Shown piece by piece: positions 1 to 7,623 of a DNA stretch of 64,000 bases; the stretch's first letter is position 1, and each line of letters opens with the position of its first letter. Source of the DNA: Sporolituus thermophilus DSM 23256 (lineage in GTDB: Bacteria > Bacillota > Negativicutes > Sporomusales > Thermosinaceae); the NCBI RefSeq assembly GCF_900102435.1, contig NZ_FNBU01000001.1, forward strand, positions 1-64,000. The letters are read 5' to 3'. A program made the position numbers and the translations under genes. Below the pieces are notes generated by a model. That model saw nothing but the letters and a program-made list of their open reading frames with translations. It was not told the origin of the DNA and did not search any database.

Positions 1-17
1 AGCTTTAATTTTCCCTC

Positions 18-70
18 CGCGACAACTGTCGCGCGCGTAGCCCTTTGCGTTCTTCGTGATCTTTGCGGTT
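18..70. repeat. Mosaic intergenic repeat, copy 1
   Basis: Perfect hairpin CGCGACA-AC-TGTCGCG (18-33) followed by a block in which CTTTGCG/CTTCG-type units recur about every 9 bases, ending in TTTGCGGTT. The same architecture recurs at nine other intergenic sites here. It lies just 3' of msbA. Confidence 0.75.
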
Positions 71-77
71 CAAATCG

Positions 78-1799
78 TTACTCCTTAAACTGCACCTGGT
101 AAAGTTTGCTATACAGGCCGCCGGCGGCCACCAGTTCGGCATGGGTTCCCCGCTCGACGATGCGGCCTTTGTCCATGACGAGAATAAGGTCGGCCCGCTG
201 GATGGTCGACAGGCGGTGGGCGATAACAAAGGCGGTCCGCCCGACCATCAGCTTGTCCAGCGCCTCCTGAACGAGTTTTTCGCTTTCGGTATCCAGCGCC
301 GACGTCGCCTCGTCCAGGATGAGCACCCGGGGGTCCTTGAGAATGGCCCGGGCGATCGCGATCCGCTGCCGCTGGCCGCCGGACAGTTTAGCCCCCCGCT
401 CGCCGATCTGGGTATCATAGCCGTGTGGCATGGCGGTGATAAAGCTGTGGGCGTTGGCCGCTTTGGCCGCAGCGATGACTTCGTCCGCGGTGGCGTCCAG
501 GCGACCGTACAGGATATTTTCATAGACCGTGCCGTTGAACAGGACGGTTTCCTGCGGCACAATGCCGATCTGCTCGCGCAGCGATTTTAAGGTAACGGTC
601 TTAATATCCGTCCCGTCAATCGTGATATACCCCGCCGTGGGGTCATAAAACCGGGGAATAAGGTTGGCGATTGTTGTCTTGCCGGCGCCGCTCGGTCCGA
701 CAATGGCAATCATCTGGCCGGGCTTGGCTTCAAAGGAGATGTCGATCAATGCCGGCTTGCCGCCGGTATATTCAAACGTCACGTTGTGGAAAGCCACATG
801 CCCGTTAATCGGCGGTAATTCCACGGCGCCGGGCATTTCCTTAATTTCCGGCTCGGTGTCCAGCACGTCGAAGATGCGCTGGGCGGCCGCCAGCGCCCGC
901 TGGATGTTGGCATAGACGCGGCTGAGCCGTTTTACCGGGTTCGAGATGTTTACCACATAAATAAGAAAGGCGATCAGGGCGCCGGCCGTCAGGTCGCCGT
1001 TAATTACCTCGCGGCCGCCGTACCAGATAATGACCGTTACGCCGATGGCCGCCAGGAACTCGACTACCGGCGTCAGCATCCCTGATAGCTGGGCGGTTTT
1101 CATGTTGGCCCGGAAGTTGTGGTAGTTTTCCCGTTCAAACCGGGCAATTTCATAGTCTTCACGGACAAACGACTTGATAACCCGGATAGCCGAAATGGTC
1201 TCCTGCAGCACCGACGTGATGTCGGCGGCCCGCTCCTGGGTAATCCGGCTGGCATGCCGCAGCTTGCGGCCAAAGACGTTCATGGCCTGGGCCACCAGCG
1301 GCAAGGTGATAAAAGTCAGCAGCGACAGTTTCCAGTCGAGAACGAACATGGCGCCCATGGAGCCGATCAGCACCATCGCCTCGGTGACCAGTTCGATTAC
1401 GTTCTGGACCAGGGCGTTTTGCAGCGCCGCTACGTCGTTGGTGATATAACTCATGATCGTGCCGGTCTGGTGCCGTTCAAAATAGGCCAACGACAGCCGC
1501 TGGAGGTGGCGGTACACCTTTTCGCGGATATCGTTTACCACCAGTTGGCCGATATAGGACATGAGGTAAGTTTGGCCGTAATAAAATACGCCGCGCAGGA
1601 GAAACAGGACAATGATGCCGGCGGCAATCAGGTTGAGGGTCACCATGTCTTTGGCCGCCAACACCTTGTCGATCACGTCTTTGATAATCCAGGGCACGAC
1701 CAGATTGGAGCCGGCCGCCATGACCATGCAGAAGAGGGCCGCGGCCAACCGGGGCCAATAGGGCCGAACATAGTTTAACAGGCGCAAGTAAAGGGTCAT
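78..1799 (-). CDS. msbA: Lipid A export ABC transporter, permease/ATPase fusion
   Basis: Predicted to flip lipid A-core across the inner membrane using ATP. The 573-residue half-transporter has an N-terminal six-helix membrane domain (about residues 15-290) fused to an ATPase domain. Walker A GPSGAGKTT is at about 368-376, signature LSGGQ at 472-476 and Walker B VLILDEATS at 492-500. Length matches MsbA. Its start overlaps the lpxB stop by one base, so the two are probably translationally coupled. The placement after lpxC-fabZ-lpxA-lpxI-lpxB favours MsbA over a generic multidrug half-transporter, which the motifs alone cannot exclude. Confidence 0.9.
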   Translation of the reverse strand: MTLYLRLLNYVRPYWPRLAAALFCMVMAAGSNLVVPWIIKDVIDKVLAAKDMVTLNLIAAGIIVLFLLRGVFYYGQTYLMSYIGQLVVNDIREKVYRHLQRLSLAYFERHQTGTIMSYITNDVAALQNALVQNVIELVTEAMVLIGSMGAMFVLDWKLSLLTFITLPLVAQAMNVFGRKLRHASRITQERAADITSVLQETISAIRVIKSFVREDYEIARFERENYHNFRANMKTAQLSGMLTPVVEFLAAIGVTVIIWYGGREVINGDLTAGALIAFLIYVVNISNPVKRLSRVYANIQRALAAAQRIFDVLDTEPEIKEMPGAVELPPINGHVAFHNVTFEYTGGKPALIDISFEAKPGQMIAIVGPSGAGKTTIANLIPRFYDPTAGYITIDGTDIKTVTLKSLREQIGIVPQETVLFNGTVYENILYGRLDATADEVIAAAKAANAHSFITAMPHGYDTQIGERGAKLSGGQRQRIAIARAILKDPRVLILDEATSALDTESEKLVQEALDKLMVGRTAFVIAHRLSTIQRADLILVMDKGRIVERGTHAELVAAGGLYSKLYQVQFKE

Positions 1800-2947
1800 T
1801 ACTTTCCTCCCGTGTTGTTGGCCGCCACTTCGAGCACGACGCGGGCCACCCGCTGCACGGCGCCCGCCTCGCCGAGTTTGGCGCGCACCTCGCTCAAATC
1901 GCGCAGCGTCTGCGCCCGCCGCGCGTCGTCGGTGAGCAGGGCCAGGGCCTCGCGGGCCACGTTGTCGGGATTGGCGGCATCCTGCAAGAGCTCAGGCACC
2001 ACCTGCCGCCCGGCGATAATGTTGGGCAGGCCGATATAGGGAATTTTGACCAGGAACTTCCCCAAAAAATAGGTAAGGGCCGCCACTTTATAGATAATTA
2101 CCGTCGGCACGCCCATAAGCGATGTCTCCAGCGTCGCCGTGCCGGAAGCGGCGATGGCCACCTGGGCGATATTCATTAGATCATAATTGCGGTCGGTGGT
2201 GAGCTTGACTGGCAAATTGTAGTTTCCGATTATATTCTGTAACATTTCCCGGGAAATTGTCGAGGCGACGGGCAGAAAAAACTGGCAGCCCGGTACTTGG
2301 GCCGCAATTTTTTCCCCGGCCGCCAGCATGACCGGCAGCAAGTTGGCGATTTCCTGCTGGCGGCTGCCAGGCATCAGCAGGACCAGCGGCCGCCCGGGAT
2401 CGGCGCCGAAATAAGCGTAGGCCTCGTCTTTGGTCAGCGACGGTTTGACCACGTCTAGCAGCGGATGGCCGACAAAGGTAACATTCGCCCCTGCCTCACG
2501 GTACACCTCGGCTTCAAAGGGAAAGATGGCCGCTACCCGCTCTACCACTTCGGCCACTTCCCTGGCCCGGCCCCGTCCCCAGGCCCAGGCCGAGGGACTA
2601 ATATAAGATACGACCGGGATGCCTTTGGCCTTGGCGATTTTCGCCAGGCGCATGTTGAAGCCGGGGTAATCAATCACGACCAGGACGTCGGGGCGCTCCC
2701 GCTCCAGATAATCGGCCAGCATGTCCCGCAGTTTGAAGAGTTTGCGCAAGTTTTTCAGCACCTCGACCAAACCAATGACGCCGAGGTCGGCAATGTCGTA
2801 GATAATTTCCACTCCGGCCGCCCGCATGGCCTGACCGCCCATGCCGATTAGCTTGATGTCGGGGCAAAGCGTTTTCAGAGCGGCGGCGAGACTGGCGCCG
2901 TGCAGGTCGCCTGACGCCTCGCCGACCGACAGCATAACTTTGTACAT
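1799..2947 (-). CDS. lpxB: Lipid-A-disaccharide synthase
   Basis: Glycosyltransferase joining UDP-2,3-diacylglucosamine and lipid X into the lipid A disaccharide at the inner face of the cytoplasmic membrane. The 382-residue protein begins with the typical LpxB N-terminus (SVGEASGDLHG) and carries SPSAWAWGRGR and LLMPGSRQQEI, both family hallmarks. Length is normal. It lies between lpxI and msbA and overlaps msbA by one base. The upstream 270-base gap to lpxI is filled by intergenic repeats, so it may have its own promoter; none was clear. Confidence 0.95.
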   Translation of the reverse strand: MYKVMLSVGEASGDLHGASLAAALKTLCPDIKLIGMGGQAMRAAGVEIIYDIADLGVIGLVEVLKNLRKLFKLRDMLADYLERERPDVLVVIDYPGFNMRLAKIAKAKGIPVVSYISPSAWAWGRGRAREVAEVVERVAAIFPFEAEVYREAGANVTFVGHPLLDVVKPSLTKDEAYAYFGADPGRPLVLLMPGSRQQEIANLLPVMLAAGEKIAAQVPGCQFFLPVASTISREMLQNIIGNYNLPVKLTTDRNYDLMNIAQVAIAASGTATLETSLMGVPTVIIYKVAALTYFLGKFLVKIPYIGLPNIIAGRQVVPELLQDAANPDNVAREALALLTDDARRAQTLRDLSEVRAKLGEAGAVQRVARVVLEVAANNTGGK

Positions 2948-2965
2948 GCCGTAAGGCCTCCTGTA

Positions 2966-3165
2966 AAAAGCGCTAGCGCGCTTTTTTAAGAAAACCGCAA
3001 AGGACGCAAAAAACGCAAAGGGCTACGCACGACAGTTGTCGCGCTTGAATTTTTTTATATGGAACCGCGGAGATGATCATGCCAATAAATTGGCACCACC
3101 CCTTCGCGTCACTTCGCGTACTTCGCGGTTGTATTCTTCAGGGTAGCGCACTTTGCGGTTGAATT
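2966..3165. repeat. Mosaic intergenic repeat, copy 2 (two blocks)
   Basis: The first block (2966-3044) starts with palindrome GCGCTAGCGC, then ACCGCAAAGG-type tandem units, then hairpin CGACAGTTGTCG. The second block (3062-3165) contains palindrome TGCCAATAAATTGGCA (3080-3095) followed by CTTCGCG units ending in CGCGGTT. The blocks fill the lpxI-lpxB gap. Confidence 0.75.
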
Positions 3166-3218
3166 CCCATATAACCAAAAACCTGCCGTCGCCGGGCGCG
3201 ACGACAGGGCATGCTGTG

Positions 3219-4022
3219 CTACATGGCCACAATGGTAATATTGTGCTGGTCAGCCAAAGCGACCACCCGCTCCCGGTCGACCACCAGCGTTTTGCCGGCC
3301 TCGATGACCAGGGCGGTCGCGCCGGCCTCTATCATGGCTTCCAAAGTGCCCACGCCGACCGCGGGCACGTCAAACCGCATGTCCTGGTTGGGTTTGGCCA
3401 CTTTGGCGACGGTGACGCCGCCCCGTCCCAGGGCGCCGCCGCGGCGGATGCACGCGTCGGTGCCCTCGATCGCCTCGACGGCCATGACGGCCTTGTTTTT
3501 TACCACCACGGTCTGGCCGATGTCCAGGCCGCCGATCTGGCGGGCCATGGCGTAGCCGAACTCCATGTCGGCCCGCTCCGCCGGGGTCGGCTGGCGTTTG
3601 GTGAGCGTACCGGGGGCCGGCATGAGCGACCGGATGAAAGCGGTCTGGTCGAGGACACCGATGCCCTCGGCCGCCAGTTCACGCACAAAGGCATGCATGA
3701 TCGTGTCGTCACTGTTATCCTTCAGGCCCGCCAGCACCCGCCGGGCCCGCTCGTCCAGGCTCACGGCGCCGCTGAACATGAGTTCTTTGGTCACCTTGCC
3801 CAGCATGGTCACTTCTCCGACGCCTTCGGCCTTGAGGGTGCGAATAATTTTGTCCACTTCGCCGATACTGATGGTATATAACTTGTGGGCGGCCGCGGCC
3901 AGCTCGTCGTCAACGCCGCCAGTCACGGCAACGGCAATCACGCTAAAGCCCATGCCGCGGGCGGCACGGGCGAATTCAACCGGCAGTCGGCCGACACCGG
4001 CTAGAAGACCTATTGGTTTCAT
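3219..4022 (-). CDS. lpxI: UDP-2,3-diacylglucosamine pyrophosphatase, LpxI type
   Basis: Cleaves UDP-2,3-diacylglucosamine to lipid X, the step before LpxB. At 267 residues it matches LpxI in length and in its N-terminal GLLAGVGRLPVEFARAAR and C-terminal Asp/Gly-rich features; it is unrelated to the metallophosphatase LpxH. Two adjacent ATGs (4025, 4022) are possible. The second is better spaced from the AGGTGAT ribosome-binding site. A run of 7-base tandem repeats begins about 20 bases upstream of the start. Neighbours lpxA and lpxB support the assignment. Confidence 0.93.
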   Translation of the reverse strand: MKPIGLLAGVGRLPVEFARAARGMGFSVIAVAVTGGVDDELAAAAHKLYTISIGEVDKIIRTLKAEGVGEVTMLGKVTKELMFSGAVSLDERARRVLAGLKDNSDDTIMHAFVRELAAEGIGVLDQTAFIRSLMPAPGTLTKRQPTPAERADMEFGYAMARQIGGLDIGQTVVVKNKAVMAVEAIEGTDACIRRGGALGRGGVTVAKVAKPNQDMRFDVPAVGVGTLEAMIEAGATALVIEAGKTLVVDRERVVALADQHNITIVAM

Positions 4023-4043
4023 CATATCACCTGAAATATTCAG

Positions 4044-4085
4044 TATGAGGTATGAAGTATGAGGTATGAGGTTTGAGGTTTGAAA
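4044..4085. repeat. Heptanucleotide tandem repeat upstream of lpxI
   Basis: Six consecutive 7-base units: TATGAGG, TATGAAG, TATGAGG, TATGAGG, TTTGAGG, TTTGAAA. The run ends about 20 bases from the lpxI start, inside its likely 5' leader. Short tandem units of this kind can change in number by slippage; whether this one does is unknown. Confidence 0.85.
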
Positions 4086-4242
4086 CCGCCAAGTACGCGA
4101 AGTACGCGAAGGACTGTTAGCGCGGCGCTTGCCGCGCTCAAAATGGCAAATATTAAATGTTTAAGTTAGAAAGTAATGCTTTCGCGACAACTGTCGCGCA
4201 TGTTTACCCTTTGCGTTCTTTGTGTTCTTAGCGGTTTTAATC
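4083..4242. repeat. Mosaic intergenic repeat, copy 3
   Basis: AACCGCCAAGTACGCGAAG-type units (4083-4112) lead to hairpin GCGCGGC-GCTT-GCCGCGC (4120-4137). After an AT-rich stretch comes the common hairpin CGCGACA-AC-TGTCGCG (4183-4198) and the CCCTTTGCG...GCGGTTTT block. It fills the lpxA-lpxI gap. Confidence 0.75.
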
Positions 4243-4252
4243 TGGCAAACGG

Positions 4253-5080
4253 CTATTCCCCTGCTTCCCTGCGGCTGCGGCAAATGCCCCGCTCGGCGTT
4301 GCGCAGGAAACGCAGCATATGTTCAACTTCCTCACAGGCTTCCAGTTCCTGCTCCATGACGGCGATGGCCTGGGCCAGACTCAGCCCGGAGCGGTACAGG
4401 ATTTTGTAGGCCTTCTTGAGGTTGCGCTTGGCCGTTTCATTAAGGCCGGCGCGGGCGATGCCCACGTTGTTAAGACCGCAGACTTTGGCCGGATGACCGT
4501 CGACGATGACAAACGGCGGCACGTCCTGCACTACTTTTGAGGCGCCGCCCACCATGGCGTTGCGGCCGATTTTTACGAACTGATGCACACCGGCCAGGCC
4601 GCCGATCACCGCCCGGTCTTCAACGATAACATGACCGGCGAGCGTCGCGGCGTTGGACATGATGACATTGTTGCCCACAATGCAGTTATGGGCCACATGG
4701 GTATAGGCCATGAGTAGGCAGTTAGAACCGATGCGGGTTTCTTCGCCTTCACCGGTAGCCCGGTTAACGGTGGCGAACTCCCGGATCTTGGTATTGTCAC
4801 CGATGAATACGTAGCTCTTTTCGCCGCGGAATTTAAGATCCTGCGGTTCCAGGCCAATCGATGCGCCCGGGTAAATAATGCAGTTTTTACCGATACTCGT
4901 CCACCCGTCAATAACGGCATGGGCACCGATTTTCGTGCCGTCGCCGATCAGGACATTTTCGCCGATAACGGCATACGGTCCAATCTCCACGTCCTTACCG
5001 ATGCGCGCGCCAGGGTGAATGACCGCTGTTTCGTGAATTTTGCGAATAGGTATTACAACCGTTTCCGGCTTCATCTGCAT
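4253..5080 (-). CDS. lpxA: UDP-N-acetylglucosamine O-acyltransferase
   Basis: First step of lipid A synthesis: transfer of a 3-hydroxyacyl chain from ACP to UDP-GlcNAc in the cytoplasm. The 275-residue protein is a left-handed beta-helix of hexapeptide repeats (IGKDVEIGPYAVIGENVLIG and similar) with the THVAHNC segment that contains the catalytic His. The helical C-terminal region is typical. It is slightly longer than the usual ~262 residues because of an N-terminal extension; a second Met at residue 3 changes little. AGGAG lies at normal spacing. It follows fabZ and lpxC. Confidence 0.95.
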   Translation of the reverse strand: MQMKPETVVIPIRKIHETAVIHPGARIGKDVEIGPYAVIGENVLIGDGTKIGAHAVIDGWTSIGKNCIIYPGASIGLEPQDLKFRGEKSYVFIGDNTKIREFATVNRATGEGEETRIGSNCLLMAYTHVAHNCIVGNNVIMSNAATLAGHVIVEDRAVIGGLAGVHQFVKIGRNAMVGGASKVVQDVPPFVIVDGHPAKVCGLNNVGIARAGLNETAKRNLKKAYKILYRSGLSLAQAIAVMEQELEACEEVEHMLRFLRNAERGICRSRREAGE

Positions 5081-5236
5081 ATCAACTCCTTATCCCTTAG
5101 CCTTGCTGCTAATATAATCCGACTCCTCAGTCGAAAGTTGCCGCGCCGAAATTTACCAAAATCAAAGAGAATTTGGCATACACCAGTATTATTGCTAAAT
5201 TTCACACAAAACCGACTGATTATGTCCTGTTTTCGT

Positions 5237-5671
5237 CTATTTTTGCGTGGAAGACAAGGCAAAGAGGAATTCGCCTTCGGCCACCAGCTGGTCATCGACA
5301 AAGGCCTCGGCCCACACTTTGCCCATGGTCCCACGGACTTTAATGATTTCGGCCACCATGCGCACCTGGTCGCCGGGGACAACGGGACGGCGGAACTTCA
5401 CGCGATCCATGCCGGCGAAGAATGCCAGTTTACCGCGGTATTCCTTGGGATACAGCATAGCCACCCCGCCAACCTGCGCCATTGCTTCCAAAAGCAGCAC
5501 GCCGGGCATGACCGGCTGGCCAGGGAAATGACCGTTAAAAAACGCTTCGTTGACCGTCACGTTTTTGATGCCGACGGCCCGCTTCATCGGCTCCAGCTCG
5601 ATGATGCGATCCACTAACAGAAATGGATAACGGTGGGGAATCACCTGTTGAATATCCGTTACAGACAACAT
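5237..5671 (-). CDS. fabZ: 3-hydroxyacyl-ACP dehydratase
   Basis: Hot-dog-fold dehydratase of fatty acid elongation. The 144 residues include [11 protein letters not shown] with the catalytic His, [20 protein letters not shown] with the catalytic acid, and the usual C-terminal strand set. A strong GAGGAGG site precedes the ATG. It lies between lpxC and lpxA, where FabZ competes with LpxA for 3-hydroxyacyl-ACP. In Bacillus the fabZ gene ends the mbl-flhO-flhP block, so its position here may mark the far border of the inserted envelope cluster. Confidence 0.95.
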   Translation of the reverse strand: MLSVTDIQQVIPHRYPFLLVDRIIELEPMKRAVGIKNVTVNEAFFNGHFPGQPVMPGVLLLEAMAQVGGVAMLYPKEYRGKLAFFAGMDRVKFRRPVVPGDQVRMVAEIIKVRGTMGKVWAEAFVDDQLVAEGEFLFALSSTQK

Positions 5672-5692
5672 TTTCGCTAGCGCCTCCTCATC

Positions 5693-6526
5693 TCATTGCC
5701 TTTTGGCATAAACACTTGCAGAAATTTGTTTGGCCAGCGCCGTGTTCAGCGCGTGACTGGACTTGACGGCGATGACATGGCCGCGCACGCAGCCGGCCAG
5801 CGCCAGGTCGCCGATGATGTCGAGGATTTTGTGGCGGACCAGCTCGTCGCTGAACCTGAGCGGGGTGAGTATTTTATCGTCATCGTAGACGACCGCGTTC
5901 TCCAGACTGCCGCCAAGGGCCAAACCCTGGGCTTTAAGGGCCTCCACTTCGTGCATGAAGCCGATCGTCCGGGCAGGCGCAATTTCCCGGACGAAAACTT
6001 CCGGCGTAATTTCGTAGTCGCCGAACTGGATGCCGATAAGGGGGTGCGGGTTGACCGAAGTAAACGTGATCCGTAGCCCGTCATAGGGCAGAATGGTGAT
6101 AAATTTATCCTGAGCGCGCACCGCCAGCGCCTCCGTTACCGCCAGGGTCCGGCGCGGCGCGTCCTGCCGGCTGATGCCCGCCTCTTCGATTAAGCGGACA
6201 AACGGCAGGGCGCTGCCGTCGGCTACCGGCGGCTCGACCGCCGTGATTTCCACCAAGCAGTTATCCACGCCCATCGCCGCAAAGGCGGCCAGTAAATGCT
6301 CGACGGTAAAGACCTTGGCCGGACCGTCTTCCAGCGTAGTGGCACGCAGGGTGTTCGTCACATTGCCCGCCCGGGCGGCCACCTGCGGCGCGCCGGGGAG
6401 GTCGGTGCGGGCGAACACGATGCCCGTGTCGACAGGGGCCGGACGCAAGGTAATGGTTACATCCTGGCCCGAATGAAGGCCAATGCCGGTATATGATACC
6501 GCTTTGGCGACGGTTGCTTGCTGCAC
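5693..6526 (-). CDS. lpxC: UDP-3-O-acyl-N-acetylglucosamine deacetylase
   Basis: Zinc-dependent committed step of lipid A synthesis. The 277 residues carry TVEHLLAAF (first zinc-ligand His), the ELVRHKILDIIGDLAL segment with the second His and the Asp ligand, and a late His in SSHALN. It starts with GTG at 6526, eight bases after AGGAGG. It is the single-domain form, not the LpxC-FabZ fusion seen in Bacteroidetes and Chlamydiae, but fabZ follows after 21 bases, so the two are probably co-transcribed. Confidence 0.95.
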   Translation of the reverse strand: MQQATVAKAVSYTGIGLHSGQDVTITLRPAPVDTGIVFARTDLPGAPQVAARAGNVTNTLRATTLEDGPAKVFTVEHLLAAFAAMGVDNCLVEITAVEPPVADGSALPFVRLIEEAGISRQDAPRRTLAVTEALAVRAQDKFITILPYDGLRITFTSVNPHPLIGIQFGDYEITPEVFVREIAPARTIGFMHEVEALKAQGLALGGSLENAVVYDDDKILTPLRFSDELVRHKILDIIGDLALAGCVRGHVIAVKSSHALNTALAKQISASVYAKRQ

Positions 6527-6609
6527 GAAAAAGTCCTCCTAAACCGCTAACTCAGATACATTCTATAAAATTATTTTAGCTTCTGCAAGTATATGCGTCT
6601 TTTTTTTTG

Positions 6610-7383
6610 TCAGGCAATGTGCTTGCCGGCCAGCTTTTGGGCGCTGGTATGCAGCTGGTATTCGATAAGTTCCTTGTACTGCTGGCCGATACGGGACACT
6701 GGCTTAACGAAAACTTGGTCCGGGGGACCTTCCTCCACGATCCGGCCTTTGTCCATAAGGACGATGCGGTCGGCCACATGCAGGGCGAAGGAGAGTTCGT
6801 GGGTCACGACCAACATGGTACTGGCGCGGTAGCGCGCCAGCTCCTCCATGACGACCAGTACTTCCCGCACTAAGATTGGGTCAAGCGATGCCGTCGGTTC
6901 GTCCCACAGCATGAGCTCCGGCTCATAGGCCAGCGCCCGGGCGATACCCACCCGCTGCTGCTGGCCGCCGGACATTTCGCCCGGCTTATGGTGCTGATGG
7001 GTTTCCAGACCGACTTTGCGCAGCGCTTCCCGCGCTTTTTCTTGGGCCAGTTCGCGCGGCACGCCGCTCATCACCAGGCCCAGCATGACGTTTTCCAGTG
7101 CCGTCAGTCGGCCGATAAGATTGAACTGCTGGAAGACGAACCCGATGCGTTTGCGCACGGCGCGCAGCTCATCAATGGGCAGCGCGGTAATGTCAATGCC
7201 GCCGAAGTAGATCGAACCCCGGTCGGGCTCAACCAGGCGGTTGATGGTGCGGATGGTTGTTGACTTGCCGCAGCCCGACGGCCCCATGAGCACGACCGTT
7301 TCGCCTTTGTTGACCTCGAGGCTGAGATCGTTGACGGCAATCAAGCTGCCGAACTGTTTATACAAGTTTTGAATGACCAGCAT
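6610..7383 (-). CDS. ABC transporter ATP-binding protein, polar amino acid (GlnQ) subtype
   Basis: Cytoplasmic ATPase subunit of 257 residues. It has Walker A GPSGCGKST, Q-loop FQQFNL, signature MSGGQQQR, Walker B LMLWDEPTASLD and switch His in VVTHEL. The fold resembles amino-acid importers, but no solute-binding protein or ordinary permease is nearby. Its likely partner is the large membrane protein at 7624-9984. The start is the ATG at 7383 behind AAAGGAGGT; the upstream in-frame extension is only translated repeat DNA. The family fixes the ATPase, not the substrate. Confidence 0.85.
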   Translation of the reverse strand: MLVIQNLYKQFGSLIAVNDLSLEVNKGETVVLMGPSGCGKSTTIRTINRLVEPDRGSIYFGGIDITALPIDELRAVRKRIGFVFQQFNLIGRLTALENVMLGLVMSGVPRELAQEKAREALRKVGLETHQHHKPGEMSGGQQQRVGIARALAYEPELMLWDEPTASLDPILVREVLVVMEELARYRASTMLVVTHELSFALHVADRIVLMDKGRIVEEGPPDQVFVKPVSRIGQQYKELIEYQLHTSAQKLAGKHIA

Positions 7384-7418
7384 GTCGGTTACCTCCTTTC
7401 TACCCAGGGAAATTACAG

Positions 7419-7582
7419 AACCGCAAAGGACGCTAAGGACGCTAAGGGTTATGCCGCGACAGTTATCGCGGCTGGTTAACAAAATGACTATTTTCATGCC
7501 TTGTGGTGCCAATTTACTGGCATGAGCATCTAATGAAAAGCGTAAAACCACAAAGGGCGCAAAGAACGCAAAGGGCATGGTT
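7419..7582. repeat. Mosaic intergenic repeat, copy 4
   Basis: AACCGCAAAGGACGCTAAGG units with hairpin CCGCGACAGTTATCGCGG (7419-7474), then a diverged GGTGCCAATTTACTGGCATGA palindrome block and more CGCAAAG units (7499-7582). It separates the permease from its presumed ATPase gene. Confidence 0.75.
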
Positions 7583-7623
7583 TGTGGTGTCAAATTTTTG
7601 GAGTGGTTATCTTTAGCGTTTGC

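Noticed and set aside
7384-7593. N-terminal extension of the ABC ATPase
   Set aside because: The extension is repeat DNA, and ATG 7383 has a strong AAAGGAGGT site and the normal family N-terminus.
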